Source of the DNA: Thermosynechococcaceae cyanobacterium MS004
Lineage (GTDB): Bacteria; Cyanobacteriota; Cyanobacteriia; Thermosynechococcales; Thermosynechococcaceae
Length of the DNA stretch: 64,000 bases
Direction of reading: 5' to 3'
Assembly (NCBI GenBank): GCA_022402525.1
Contig: JAKRSB010000095.1
Location: 118,096 to 182,095, forward strand
The notes under the pieces were generated by a model. That model saw only the letters and a list, made by a program, of their open reading frames with translations. It searched no databases and was not told the origin of the DNA. Below are positions 9,123-18,194 of the stretch, one piece after another (positions within the stretch are counted from its first letter, which is position 1; each line of letters begins with the position of its first letter). A program made the translations under genes and the position numbers.

Positions 9123-9193
9123 CGTAGCGTTCCTTATTGAGCAGTCTTGACCCACATTTTACACAGGAAATTCTAGTAGTCATGCCAAGCAAG

Positions 9194-9661
9194 TTATTCA
9201 ACCCCAAGATCAAGCTGTCGTCGGGCTTCAAAGAGCCCGACTGCCGCACTCACCGACAAATTCAGGCTGCGAACATGGGCACGAGACATGGGGATATGGA
9301 TCACTGAGGCACATTGCGCCAGCGCCTGTGCAGGTAACCCAGAGGTTTCACTCCCAAACAGCAGCCAGTCTTGGGGCTGAAACTTAAACTGCCAGTGGCT
9401 GCCGTCCGTACCCTTAGCGCTAAACCCCACAAGCCGACCCCCAGCCGCCGCTGCTGCTTCAGCAAATGCCTCCCAGGAGGCGTGACGGTACAGCTTAACG
9501 TGCGGCCAATAGTCTAGCCCTGCCCGCTTGAGCTGGCGATCGCTTAGGTCAAACCCCAGCGGCTCCACTAAATGAAGTTCTGTCCCCGTGGCTGCACAGG
9601 TGCGGGCAACGTTGCCGGTATTGGGTGGAATTTGCGGATGCACCAAAACCAGTCTGAGCAT
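9194..9661 (-). CDS. trmL: tRNA (cytidine/uridine-34-2'-O)-methyltransferase TrmL
   Basis: TrmL is a SPOUT-family enzyme that 2'-O-methylates the wobble base of tRNA-Leu isoacceptors with SAM. The 155 residues show the knotted-fold signatures: HPQIPPNTGNVARTCAATG near residue 8, LLFGSETSGLP in the middle, and IPMSRAHVRSLNLSVSAAVG at the C-terminus. Minimal length without extra domains fits TrmL better than TrmH. It is followed on the same strand by the VOC gene and preceded by gshA, 14 bases away. Confidence 0.92.
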   Translation of the reverse strand: MLRLVLVHPQIPPNTGNVARTCAATGTELHLVEPLGFDLSDRQLKRAGLDYWPHVKLYRHASWEAFAEAAAAAGGRLVGFSAKGTDGSHWQFKFQPQDWLLFGSETSGLPAQALAQCASVIHIPMSRAHVRSLNLSVSAAVGLFEARRQLDLGVE

Positions 9662-9675
9662 AGAACAACCAAACC

Positions 9676-10818
9676 TTAGGCGACGAGCGGCTCACAGAGT
9701 TTGTCGCTCAGCTCCAGCTCGTCTAGCTCCATCGATAAGCTTGCCTGCTGTATCACAGAGCGCACCGACCAGCCCTTCTTCACCAGCTTCAGCCACTGTT
9801 GGGCTTCGTTCCCATCCCGTAGAATATCCAGCACGGCTGGCAAGAAACAGCTCAACCCTTGCTTTTTAGCCGTTGGCCAAATCTCTGTGTATAGCTCCTC
9901 AATCCAGTCGCGGGCCAAGAGCGATCGCCCATCTTGCCAGTGGGTGAGGGTTGCATCCAGGCTGTCACGAGCAACGGCCTGTTCGTTATCGGTTGTGATT
10001 TGCACCAGCTTCCCTAAGTCTGTTTTAAAAATGCTAGAAGAAAGCGGGTCAAGGGATGGGTCATCTAAAAGCTGTAGCATTCGCGCTTCCAGGAGTGCCG
10101 TGATGGCCAGCAATTTGACCGGATTCGTCACTAGGTCGCAGATTCTCAGCTCCAGTCGATTTAAGTCATAGGGACGATCTGCACCATTGGGCCGCACCGA
10201 ATTCCACAGGTGCCGGACATTCTGCATCGTACCCGCCGCGAGCTGCGCTTCTGTCCAGGCAATAAAATGAGCGTGGCTTTCAAATAGCGGCACATTCGCA
10301 GGGGTCTGCGGAAACATCCCCCAGCGCGTGGAGTGAAATCCGGTCACTTCCCCATCTAAAAATGGAGAGGATGCGCTCAGGGCTAAAATCAACGGGGCTT
10401 CTAAGCGGACTAAGCGACAGGCCTGTATTAATCGCTCAGGGTCGGGAACACCCACATTAATATGAATGCTGGCGGTCACGACATCAGTGCCGTAGGTCTT
10501 TTCAATATAGCTATGGTAGGCGTTGTGAGGGTCTGAGCGATGGAACTGACGGCTATCGCCTAGAGAAAGGGTGCTCCCTGGAATAATGGTGTAGCCCCCA
10601 ATGGACTGAAGGTATTGGCGCAGCTTACGGCGGGGCAGCATTAAACCGCAGAGCAGTAGGTCGTAGTCTGTGAGGGGGTCTGTAATGTACTCTACGTTGC
10701 GGCTGTCAGGCTCTTTTACGAAGTTGGGTAGCTCTGCTGTAATGCGATCAGAGAGCCCAACAATTTCACCTGTGGGCAGGCCCGTGTAGACTTCGACTTC
10801 AAACCCTTTTGTAAGCAC
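9676..10818 (-). CDS. gshA: Glutamate--cysteine ligase (cyanobacterial type)
   Basis: It catalyses the first step of glutathione synthesis. The 380-residue sequence fits the cyanobacterial GshA family: it opens with FEVEVYTGLPTGEIVGLSDRI, then RNVEYITDPLTDYDLLLCGLM, PGSTLSLGD, ASIHINVGVPDPERLI (substrate-binding core) and LNRLELRICDLVTNP. The start is GTG at 10818. It is the first gene of a likely gshA-trmL-VOC unit. A possible tie is that VOC glyoxalases use glutathione adducts, but this is only inference from adjacency. Confidence 0.93.
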   Translation of the reverse strand: MLTKGFEVEVYTGLPTGEIVGLSDRITAELPNFVKEPDSRNVEYITDPLTDYDLLLCGLMLPRRKLRQYLQSIGGYTIIPGSTLSLGDSRQFHRSDPHNAYHSYIEKTYGTDVVTASIHINVGVPDPERLIQACRLVRLEAPLILALSASSPFLDGEVTGFHSTRWGMFPQTPANVPLFESHAHFIAWTEAQLAAGTMQNVRHLWNSVRPNGADRPYDLNRLELRICDLVTNPVKLLAITALLEARMLQLLDDPSLDPLSSSIFKTDLGKLVQITTDNEQAVARDSLDATLTHWQDGRSLLARDWIEELYTEIWPTAKKQGLSCFLPAVLDILRDGNEAQQWLKLVKKGWSVRSVIQQASLSMELDELELSDKLCEPLVA

Positions 10819-11281
10819 GATTCCTGACCCTCTGTGGTGAAGAAAAATTGGTAAAAGCTAGCGAGTTTAGAGAAAAAGATAAAACAGCGAGATGTTAATG
10901 CTGGAATTTTGGAAGCTATGGTTTGTGCGCTATTGAGCGATCGCCCTTCTTCAGTTCCCTGGTGACTGTTCCTTGAGTAACCTGAAAGGCCATCAGCAGT
11001 CACAAGCGGCTTTCATGCTGCTGCATGATGGCTATTAGTTTCTGTCCATCAGTTTCTGGCCATAACTTAATTCTTGCACGTTAGGGGGGGTGCTGTCGGT
11101 TGGGGCTGCGGTCGGGAAACCGCACCCGCTTTCTGTGCTTTGAGGATGTGTTTTGAGAATGGGCTTTGAGAATGGGCTTTGAAATCAGCGATTTAGGCTT
11201 TCTACAGATTCAGTTGAAGATACCTCGCCCCTGATGACTCATCCTCTTATGACTCAGCCCCCTTATGACTCAGATGAGAGC
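10819..11281. repeat. Intergenic region with 11-13 bp tandem duplications
   Basis: No gene is supported. A 13-bp unit TTTGAGAATGGGC is repeated at 11152-11164 and 11165-11177 with a partial third copy, and an 11-bp unit around TTATGACTCA occurs about three times at 11231-11277. A short TCATGC/GCATGA hairpin lies near 11014. The right half probably carries the gshA promoter region at its left end. Confidence 0.55.
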
Positions 11282-11566
11282 TTACCCAATGCGGAAAAAC
11301 TCGACCTGGGGAATGAGGGGATCGGAAACGATGCCGATCCCTGTAAGCTGCCATCGATCTAGTGTTGGGCGGAGGGCGGTGCCGGAAAGAGTTTCAACCC
11401 GACCATCTCCTCGGCTGCTGGGTGCATGGGCATTCAAATAGCTCAGAGCGTCATAGTCTTGGGAAAACACCAGCAAAAAGGCCAGGGCCCTATCCTCTGA
11501 TGGATGGGCCACCAGGTACTCGCCGCTGGTTTGCGATCGCACGACATAATAAGTTTGAGACAGCAT
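11282..11566 (-). CDS. Conserved-looking hypothetical protein
   Basis: This 94-residue protein opens MLSQTYYVVRSQTSGEYLVA and continues as a compact mixed alpha/beta sequence with no signal peptide or membrane helix. I do not recognise the family, but the start motif resembles small soluble cyanobacterial unknowns. The ORF is open to 11629, overlapping the permease gene by 20 bases; ATG 11566 avoids this and fits the natural beginning of the domain. It sits 43 bases after the permease stop codon, so co-transcription is possible. Confidence 0.6.
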   Translation of the reverse strand: MLSQTYYVVRSQTSGEYLVAHPSEDRALAFLLVFSQDYDALSYLNAHAPSSRGDGRVETLSGTALRPTLDRWQLTGIGIVSDPLIPQVEFFRIG

Positions 11567-11609
11567 CAGTTTGAGACAGCATCCTTCGCTCTCTTGAGAC
11601 AAACAGGTC

Positions 11610-12674
11610 TTAACGGGATCCGCGATCATTCAGCTCAATGCGTGGATCAACCGCCTTTAGCAGCAAGTCCGCCAGAAAATTACCCAGAATGAGCATCGTT
11701 GCACCCATCATTAAGCTACCCATAATCAGGTAAAGATCCACAGACTGTACCGCCTGGAGCGTCAACCGACCGAGTCCCGGCCAGTTAAAAAAGTTTTCCG
11801 TAATAAAAGCACCCCCCAGCAGACTCGCAAATTCAAACCCCAGCAGCGTCACCAGCGCATTCAGCGCATTGCGTAGGGCATGGACATAAATCACGCGGTT
11901 TTCAGGTAGTCCTTTCGCGCGCGCCGTCTGAATATAGTTTTGGCGCAGCACGTCTAGCAAATTTCCTCGCGTGATGCGCTGGAGGCCTGCAAAGCTCGTA
12001 ATGCTCAGGGCCAGGGTTGGCAAAATCATGTGCCAGCCAATATCGATTACCTTGCCCAGGGGTGTTAAGTCCGCATAATCAACACTGGTCATGTTGCCTA
12101 CGGGAAAGAAGGGGGTACTTTGGGCAAAAAACAAGAGCGCCAGCGCCGTAATAAAGCTCGGAAATCCTTGGCCAATATAGCTCAAGACTTGCAGTACGCG
12201 GTCTATTATCTTGTTTTGATTCACCGCACCGACAATGCCCAAGGGAATGGCGATCGCCCAGGTTACAAGAATCGAGGCGATCGACATCAAAAGCGTATTG
12301 GGCACCCGCTCTAAGAGCAAAGAACTCACGGGGCGCTGATAAATGAAGCTATCGCCAAAATCAAAGTGGGTAAACACGCGCCATGCCCAGCGCAGGTATT
12401 GTTCCAGCGGCGGACGGTCAAGGCCAAACAGCTTTTGTAACTCAGCAACCCGCTCTGGTGAAATTTTAGGGTTCAGCTTCAGGGTATCCAGGTAGTTAGA
12501 AGGCGAAAGCTGAATGACCGCAAAGCAAAGCGCCGAAGCCAGCACCAGCGTAATGAGTGCCTGCACCAACCGCTGAGCGCTGTAGGAAACAATTTCACTG
12601 CTCAAGACCGACTTCAAGTGCGACAGAAGACTTACGTCAGAAGATGGATGAGAGACAGGTGCGGGCTGGGTCAT
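11610..12674 (-). CDS. ABC transporter permease, DppB/OppB family
   Basis: This is an inner-membrane permease of a dipeptide, oligopeptide or nickel ABC importer. The 354-residue protein has an N-terminal cytoplasmic extension of about 35 residues, a first helix (QALITLVLASALCFAVIQL), the periplasmic loop with VAELQKLFGLDRPPLEQYLRW, and five more helices. The EAA loop is clear: YIQTARAKGLPENRVIYVHALRNA. No binding protein, second permease or ATPase is near, which is common in cyanobacteria. The substrate cannot be inferred. Confidence 0.9.
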   Translation of the reverse strand: MTQPAPVSHPSSDVSLLSHLKSVLSSEIVSYSAQRLVQALITLVLASALCFAVIQLSPSNYLDTLKLNPKISPERVAELQKLFGLDRPPLEQYLRWAWRVFTHFDFGDSFIYQRPVSSLLLERVPNTLLMSIASILVTWAIAIPLGIVGAVNQNKIIDRVLQVLSYIGQGFPSFITALALLFFAQSTPFFPVGNMTSVDYADLTPLGKVIDIGWHMILPTLALSITSFAGLQRITRGNLLDVLRQNYIQTARAKGLPENRVIYVHALRNALNALVTLLGFEFASLLGGAFITENFFNWPGLGRLTLQAVQSVDLYLIMGSLMMGATMLILGNFLADLLLKAVDPRIELNDRGSR

Positions 12675-12851
12675 GCAGAAGGCCTCATGCAGAATGGCTC
12701 ATGGTTAGCGCTCAATAGGCTGGGGCATGAGAATGGGAGTATGAGAATGGGTATGGGCGTGGGATCAAGTCGTTTGTTGCAATGCAGTCGTCACAACGCA
12801 GTTCAAAACCGACACTCAAAACCGACACCCAAACTCTACGCCCAATCTGCC

Positions 12852-13364
12852 CTAATACTCGATCAAAGACTGAATCGGCAAATCAGGCAGCTTTTGACGC
12901 CCACCTAAGTCCAATAGCTCGATGATAAAAGCAAACCCCGTTAAGTGCGACCCGGTTTTCTCGACCAACTGTGCAGCCGCCGCAGCCGTGCCGCCCGTCG
13001 CCAGCAGATCGTCCACAATCAGCACCCGACTCCCCGGCGGAAAGGCATCCTGATGAATCTCTAGGCGATCGGTGCCGTATTCCAGCTCATATTCCGTAAA
13101 ATGGGTGGCGGCAGGCAGTTTCCCGGGCTTACGGATGGGAACAAACCCCGCAGATAATCGACAGGCTAGCGGAGTTGCAAAAATGAAGCCCCGCGACTCA
13201 ATACCCGCTACATAGTCAATAGATTCATCTGCATACAGCTCAACCAGTCGATCAATGACGTGATTGAGTCCATCGGGGTTTTGCAGCAGCGTGGTAATGT
13301 CTCGAAATAAAATTCCGTCCTTGGGAAAGTCTGGAATTGAGCGAATCAGGGGCTTTAGATCCAT
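12852..13364 (-). CDS. apt: Adenine phosphoribosyltransferase
   Basis: It salvages adenine to AMP with PRPP. The 170 residues begin [27 protein letters not shown], the standard Apt opening, and include [31 protein letters not shown] and the PRPP motif [21 protein letters not shown]. Length is normal. It is upstream of the permease gene on the same strand, with a 177-base gap that holds several near-duplicate words (CATGAGAATGGG and CAAAACCGACAC types). Confidence 0.96.
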   Translation of the reverse strand: MDLKPLIRSIPDFPKDGILFRDITTLLQNPDGLNHVIDRLVELYADESIDYVAGIESRGFIFATPLACRLSAGFVPIRKPGKLPAATHFTEYELEYGTDRLEIHQDAFPPGSRVLIVDDLLATGGTAAAAAQLVEKTGSHLTGFAFIIELLDLGGRQKLPDLPIQSLIEY

Positions 13365-13677
13365 GATGGGTTATTAAGGTCGAAAAGGTATACAGGCAAA
13401 GGTTTGAGAGAGGCCAAGCGGAGCGTGGAAAAGATGGGCGAAACAAAAGACTTTTGGGTGGCGTGATAAGAAGTCACGTCAGAAATCGTACACTAAGTGG
13501 GTGGATAGGGTTAAACCTCCCGCATCTAATGGAGTGTGCGGCCAATGTAGCGTGGGAATTCGCTGCGATAGGTGGTGCGGCTTATATCTGTTGGGTATTA
13601 CGTCTGTTGGGGGTTATGTCTACTGGGGTTTACGTCTGAGTGACTGGACGCAGGCTCGATTGGGAAAGATATCGTTG

Positions 13678-14304
13678 ATGGATAAGAATAAGACTGGAAT
13701 GCAAGCCGATAGCCCTACTGTACAGGTTGACTCATACGCATTGACGGGGTTAGTCGATCCAGAAATTCCGGGACAGATTTGTCCGCGCCGTACTCGTATT
13801 CAGCTGGACTGGATGCTGCTAGCCCTGGAGGCGCTGGATCTCAATGCTCAGGAAAATACGCTGGCTGGTTTACAAGACCTTCAGCTTCAGCCGATGATTA
13901 AGAATCGGATTCATCTTTGGCGACTGCGCAATACGAACCCTTTGCGGCGATTTAGCCAGCGACAGCCGCTCAGCTTGTCCGAAGGGAAGGCGCTGGTGGC
14001 CCTGGCTTGCTACTTGGCGCGGCGGCAGACCGGCACTATCCGTCAGCTTCTGATTGCTTATGATCAGCTGAAGTCTCAAAACTTATCCGTAGACCATCAC
14101 TTCCGGCTGGCGCAGTATTTGGAGCGATTTCGAGGTCACTTTTTTAGCCGCATGAATCCAAACCGAGTGGCGATCGCCGCCTATGAAGCCCCCGAAAAGC
14201 TAGATGAGTTAGCGCTGCGCCTCCTCAGCCAAGTTTTATTTTGTACCGGCACGGCTGGGGTGGAGCGACTGTGGGCTAGTTTGTTTGATGGAGAGGTTGT
14301 TTGA
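13678..14304 (+). CDS. DUF3038 domain-containing protein
   Basis: This 208-residue soluble protein of unknown function has a helical core such as IQLDWMLLALEALDLNAQENTLAGL, FSQRQPLSLSEGKALVALACYLA and LAQYLERFRGHFFSRMNP. I recognise it as the cyanobacterial DUF3038 family, in which the gene is regularly followed by a DUF4335 gene, as seen here 24 bases downstream. The ORF is open back to 13501, but that extension is Cys/Gly-rich and non-coding in character; ATG 13678 (MDKNKTGM) is preferred. Confidence 0.75.
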   Translation: MDKNKTGMQADSPTVQVDSYALTGLVDPEIPGQICPRRTRIQLDWMLLALEALDLNAQENTLAGLQDLQLQPMIKNRIHLWRLRNTNPLRRFSQRQPLSLSEGKALVALACYLARRQTGTIRQLLIAYDQLKSQNLSVDHHFRLAQYLERFRGHFFSRMNPNRVAIAAYEAPEKLDELALRLLSQVLFCTGTAGVERLWASLFDGEVV

Positions 14305-14328
14305 TGAAGGGTTTGCTTAACCGCTGAT

Positions 14329-15045
14329 ATGTCTATTAATCGCCAATTTAGTTTGCCAAACTGTGTCTTGATTCTGGAAGGGCTGAGTACGGCACCAGAG
14401 GGGACGACCCTAGATTCTCGTCCCGAACTTTCGGTTTTGACGCGATTTGAATGTTATTTCGCCCGTGAAAAGCAGGCGCTAGTGGGTGGCCTTGACCTAC
14501 TGCAAGGACTGGTTGCGGCGACCAATGACTGTGTCCAAGCCTGCATTAGCGGTGTCCCGTCCGCGACGAAGCGCGGAGATGCGGTGACCAAGGTGGAGCT
14601 AAAGCCTGTGGATGGCGGGTTTGAGCTAACGGTGCCGGAAGATTTGCTTTCTAAAAAACTGTCAGATTTTGCGAGTGGGGCAGAAACGGCCAGTGTTCAG
14701 CTTCATCTTTCTGCCGTTCAGCTTTTTGACTTAATGGAAGCGATCGATCAGCTTGCCGCTGATCAGCAGACCCTGCCCAGCCTCAAGCCTCAGATTCGCC
14801 CACGCACTCGCCAGGAGACGCTCTCTCGGTCAGTTTTGGTTGAAAAGTCGGCTCCCATTGCCCTGGGAACCGCAGGGGTTGCGATCGCAGCGGCGGCACT
14901 CTTCTTTGTGCCCGCGCCCAAAGTGCCCGAACCCAAGGAGCCCGAAGCTTCTCCCCCTTCTACCTTGACCCAGCCCAGCCCAGCCGTTCCTCCAACTGCT
15001 GTACCGCCAGCCGTACCGCCAGCCGCACCTCCTCCATCGCCTTAG
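14329..15045 (+). CDS. DUF4335 domain-containing membrane protein
   Basis: This is a 238-residue protein of unknown function. The N-terminal 150 residues form a soluble domain (NRQFSLPNCVLILEGLS ... VQLHLSAVQLFDLMEAIDQL), followed by one transmembrane helix (about 173-193, APIALGTAGVAIAAAALFFV) and a Pro/Ala-rich tail ending PPAVPPAAPPPSP. It starts 24 bases after the DUF3038 gene; the recurring pairing suggests a shared complex, with this partner as membrane anchor (inference). Confidence 0.75.
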   Translation: MSINRQFSLPNCVLILEGLSTAPEGTTLDSRPELSVLTRFECYFAREKQALVGGLDLLQGLVAATNDCVQACISGVPSATKRGDAVTKVELKPVDGGFELTVPEDLLSKKLSDFASGAETASVQLHLSAVQLFDLMEAIDQLAADQQTLPSLKPQIRPRTRQETLSRSVLVEKSAPIALGTAGVAIAAAALFFVPAPKVPEPKEPEASPPSTLTQPSPAVPPTAVPPAVPPAAPPPSP

Positions 15046-15090
15046 ACGAGCCTTAGATAAGGCTCACCTCCTTAAACCAATCTTCTTAAG

Positions 15091-15558
15091 CTAATCTTCT
15101 TTTTTGGCCGGGTCTTCTCGAAGGGCGGCGGTTTCATCTGTCTTGGAAGGATAGCGAACTTCTTGCAGAACCTGACGCACAAAGCTGCGCAGCTCGCGGT
15201 TATCTTCTTGACAGGACACCATGAGCTGAGTGCCCATTTGCAGCATCAGCAGTGGAATGCGAATCAGCAGGTACGCCAAAATAATAAGCGTCACCACTGC
15301 AAACCATCGTGCGGGGCCGTCAAAGGGGGAACTGCCAATGCTTGCGCGGCTGGACTGCTCCATAAAAAGGCTGGCCCACTGATCAATGAGGGATTTGGCA
15401 CTGAGGGGATGGGTTGCAATATTAAAAACGTAGCTAAAAATAATGACGGCCAGCAGCACACTCACTAGAATCAGCAGCGCAGAAAGACAAAGCAGTAGCG
15501 TCCTGATGCGGTAGCTCAATCGATTAAACTGAATGCGATCGCGGCGGATATCGGGCAC
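15091..15558 (-). CDS. Hypothetical membrane protein
   Basis: This 155-residue protein has two clear helices (about 20-45, LLLCLSALLILVSVLLAVIIF; about 87-108, WFAVVTLIILAYLLIRIPLL) and a charged C-terminal tail with possible amphipathic helix (ELRSFVRQVLQEVRYPSK). The start is GTG 15558. The family is not recognised. It is convergent with the DUF4335 gene, 45 bases away. Confidence 0.6.
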   Translation of the reverse strand: MPDIRRDRIQFNRLSYRIRTLLLCLSALLILVSVLLAVIIFSYVFNIATHPLSAKSLIDQWASLFMEQSSRASIGSSPFDGPARWFAVVTLIILAYLLIRIPLLMLQMGTQLMVSCQEDNRELRSFVRQVLQEVRYPSKTDETAALREDPAKKED

Positions 15559-15739
15559 AGCTCTTTATCACTGGAGATTGGTTTGCGAGATCAAGCAGCA
15601 GGCGCAGGGATCTTATCAGGCATTATGTCATGACGCTTCACGAGGTCGGATCTTCCGCAGGGTATGTGAGGCATCATCAAGAATGGGCTCATGGCCATTT
15701 ATCTCAGACCTAGGATTGTGAATGCCTGTCCTGCCCGCC

Positions 15740-16906
15740 TTAGTCGGCTGCAACTGCCTGCATTTGGCGTAAAGCGCCTAAAATTTCAGAAGTTGGCACC
15801 TGATCCGTTATTTTGACTTGGCCCAGCCCCGTTGGCAGAATAAACCGGACTTGACCTGCCCTCACTTTTTTGTCTGTCGTTAGCACTTCCAGTACGGCTG
15901 CTGTCTCAAACGACGCGGGCAATTGGGTGGGCAATCCAGCTTTTTGGATGAGCTGATACTGTCGCTCTGCAGTATCTTTCGGCCAAAGCTTGAGACGCGC
16001 CGCAATGTCACCCACGGCAATCATCCCCAGCCCAACGCCTTCCCCATGATTAAAGGTGCGGTACTGCGTCAGGCTTTCGATCGCATGGCCAATTGTATGG
16101 CCATAGTTGAGAATCGCCCGCAGTCCGGATTCTTTTTCATCCTGAGATACCACATCAACCTTAGCCTGACAGGAGCGACGGAGCATGTCTAAAAGCAGCG
16201 CGGGCGTAAAGGCTCGATGGCGGTCAATTTGATCAGCGGCTTCAAGCTGCTCAAACAACTCAGCATCCCAAATGACGCCGTACTTAATCACCTCCGCCAT
16301 CCCAGCGCGAAACTCGCGGGTCGGGAGCGTGTGCAGGGTTTCTGGGTCAATCAGAACCAAGCGAGGTTGATGAAAGGCACCAATCAAGTTTTTGCCTTGG
16401 GGATGATTGACGCCCGTTTTGCCGCCAATGGAGGCGTCCACCATTGCCAGTAAGGTCGTCGGAACCTGAACCACCGCAATGCCGCGCAGCCAGCTTGCCG
16501 CAGCGAAGCCAGTCATATCTCCAACCACCCCACCCCCCAGCGCTATCATCGTTGAGGAGCGCTCTAGGCGGTGGGCTAGAGCACTATCGAAAATCTTTTC
16601 CAGAGAGCGGAGGGTCTTATAGCGCTCTCCTGCGGGCAAGATGCAGTGTGCCACATCAAACCCAGCCTGAGCCAAAGACGTGACAACAGTTGGCCCGTAG
16701 TGCTTCCAGATGGTTGGATTAGACACCACCAGCACTTTTTTGCCCAGGTTTTCCTTCCCTAGTTTATGCCCTGATTGATGGGAGCCGAGGTGCGCAGAGA
16801 TTCGCTCAGGCTGAGATAGATACGCACCAATATTTCCTAGCCCACCCGCTTCTAGCACAACAGGATAAGGATTTTGCGGAAGCGGGACGGAAATAACGGT
16901 CTGCAT
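15740..16906 (-). CDS. aroB: 3-dehydroquinate synthase
   Basis: Second step of the shikimate pathway: NAD- and Zn-dependent conversion of DAHP to dehydroquinate. The 388-residue sequence includes the NAD-binding [19 protein letters not shown], the [19 protein letters not shown] and [14 protein letters not shown] blocks, and metal ligands in [20 protein letters not shown] and [12 protein letters not shown] non-conserved segment of about 20 residues ([18 protein letters not shown]) is inserted near residue 45 before the first Rossmann strand. Confidence 0.96.
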   Translation of the reverse strand: MQTVISVPLPQNPYPVVLEAGGLGNIGAYLSQPERISAHLGSHQSGHKLGKENLGKKVLVVSNPTIWKHYGPTVVTSLAQAGFDVAHCILPAGERYKTLRSLEKIFDSALAHRLERSSTMIALGGGVVGDMTGFAAASWLRGIAVVQVPTTLLAMVDASIGGKTGVNHPQGKNLIGAFHQPRLVLIDPETLHTLPTREFRAGMAEVIKYGVIWDAELFEQLEAADQIDRHRAFTPALLLDMLRRSCQAKVDVVSQDEKESGLRAILNYGHTIGHAIESLTQYRTFNHGEGVGLGMIAVGDIAARLKLWPKDTAERQYQLIQKAGLPTQLPASFETAAVLEVLTTDKKVRAGQVRFILPTGLGQVKITDQVPTSEILGALRQMQAVAAD

Positions 16907-17015
16907 GAGCGCCTTTAAGACAATTTTTTAAGACAATAGGTTCGGCTGACTGATCATATCGCTGTGGATTGACAGGAGCAATCTTTTGCAGTGCCCATTC
17001 TGGAACGGAGGGCTA

Positions 17016-17108
17016 GCACAACAAGAGTTGGCACAACAAGGGTTGGCACAACAAAAATCTCTGGCCTGTGAATATACCCGTGAGTACATCAGAAAGCCAG
17101 AGATTTTT
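17016..17108. repeat. Tandem 15-mer and 13-bp-stem hairpin upstream of aroB
   Basis: A 15-bp unit beginning GCACAACAAG occurs 2.6 times at 17016-17054. It runs into a perfect inverted repeat: AAAAATCTCTGGC (17053-17065) pairs with GCCAGAGATTTTT (17096-17108), 30-nt loop. On the minus strand the stem is followed by TTTTTGTTGTG, so it can act as terminator for the gene at 17206-17547, which points into it. Confidence 0.7.
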
Positions 17109-17130
17109 CGTTTGCGAAATGTGAATTTGA

Positions 17131-17188
17131 CAAAAAACAACCACCCCTCATCCTCCCATCCTTCTTCTCCCTAGGGAGAAAGAGGGGC
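17131..17188 (+). repeat. Dispersed repeat, copy related to the element at 27061-27116
   Basis: This stretch (an A-run, then CAACCACCCCTCATCCTCCC and a TTCTCCCTAGGGAGAA palindrome) matches, at roughly nine bases in ten, the reverse complement of 27061-27116. It is followed by AGAGGGG, which closes an imperfect hairpin. It probably represents a mobile or amplifying intergenic element. Confidence 0.7.
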
Positions 17189-17205
17189 AATTAAAAATCA
17201 AAGGA

Positions 17206-17547
17206 TCAAAGCGGCAGTCGTCCAGTGACCAGTATCTGATAGCCACCCGCTATGAGGGAAAATGACACAAAAAATTGCCATAGGCTAATCGGGTTAAGAA
17301 TTGCGCGGCTGCTCAAAAAGACCAGAATAATGCCAACAATAACGGGAAGCCAGCCCAGGTTTTTTGCCCCTCTTGGCAAAAAGACTAGCAGCAGGACACC
17401 CACCATTAGAGAAATTACAGAAGTATCCGCAGCAATCCCGCGCCACCAGTAAGGATAAACATTGGTGGTAAAGACAATATCTCGTCCTAGGAAATAAAGG
17501 CCCAGAATGAGAAGACCAAAACCCAGTAATCTGAGCAAAAATCTCAT
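17206..17547 (-). CDS. Hypothetical small membrane protein
   Basis: This 113-residue protein has four likely transmembrane segments: FLLRLLGFGLLILGLYFLG, DTSVISLMVGVLLLVFLP, NLGWLPVIVGIILVFLSS and SLWQFFVSFSLIAGGYQIL. It has few charged residues. I do not recognise the family. It precedes the 13-bp-stem hairpin that probably terminates it. Confidence 0.6.
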   Translation of the reverse strand: MRFLLRLLGFGLLILGLYFLGRDIVFTTNVYPYWWRGIAADTSVISLMVGVLLLVFLPRGAKNLGWLPVIVGIILVFLSSRAILNPISLWQFFVSFSLIAGGYQILVTGRLPL

Positions 17548-17680
17548 AGCAATCTCTCAAACTGGGGTCATGACAAGCTGGGAGGGAGTTTGACGCCCCA
17601 TCGCTATAAATTTAAAACTGATAGCGGCGAACCTTTGTGTAAGCGATCGCCGCCATGACCCAGCCGTTATCCTGGATAAG

Positions 17681-18055
17681 CTACTTAGCCGCTCCGGTTT
17701 CGTTGAGCTCGCGCAAGGAGGTCTCAAAAAGGTTAGAAATATCTTGAGTGCGAATGATGGCTTGACCTTCATTTTGCTGCTTCAGTAAGTCCGTAGAAAA
17801 TAGGTTGAAGCGCTTTGCCTCGCGCTCAAGCCGCACATCGCCATAGTCAAAGCCAAACACCCACTTAGCATCATCGGCAATGCTGCTGCGCTTCCAGATG
17901 GAATTAAATTCGGTGGCTTTATCCAGCGCTTCAGATACCGTGGGCTTGCCGAGGGGGGCAGAATTATCAACGGACTGCGCCATAGCGGGCATTGTCAGCG
18001 TGGCTGCTGCGAGTAGACCCCAAAACAAGGGTTGACCTGCCCGTTGGAAAAACAT
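17681..18055 (-). CDS. Hypothetical secreted protein
   Basis: This 124-residue protein has a Sec signal peptide (FFQRAGQPLFWGLLAAATLT, ending PAMAQS with an AxA-type cleavage near residue 27). The mature part is about 97 residues, helical and charged (VSEALDKATEFNSIWKRSSI, DVRLEREAKRFNLFSTDLLK). No catalytic motif is seen and the family is not recognised. Export to the periplasm or thylakoid lumen is the only supported inference. Confidence 0.6.
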   Translation of the reverse strand: MFFQRAGQPLFWGLLAAATLTMPAMAQSVDNSAPLGKPTVSEALDKATEFNSIWKRSSIADDAKWVFGFDYGDVRLEREAKRFNLFSTDLLKQQNEGQAIIRTQDISNLFETSLRELNETGAAK

Positions 18056-18194
18056 ACCTGATATCCTTTACGCTAGTTTGGTTGATTTTAGCTTACCCAC
18101 TTTAGAAGGTCGATAAAACATTTCTGTTTTGTACCCATCTGTCCTTCGCGCAGACTGCTTTTTCGTTCTATATCTAATCTAAACCCCTGAGCCG

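Noticed and set aside
7107..13364. A possible haloperoxidase-permease-glyoxalase biosynthetic cluster
   Set aside because: The genes between are housekeeping (trmL, gshA, apt) and strand spacing shows no shared operon with the haloperoxidase.
13454..13677. N-terminal extension of the DUF3038 protein and a second short ORF
   Set aside because: Composed of near-duplicate TACGTCTG and TGTTGGG words; the domain begins after ATG 13678.
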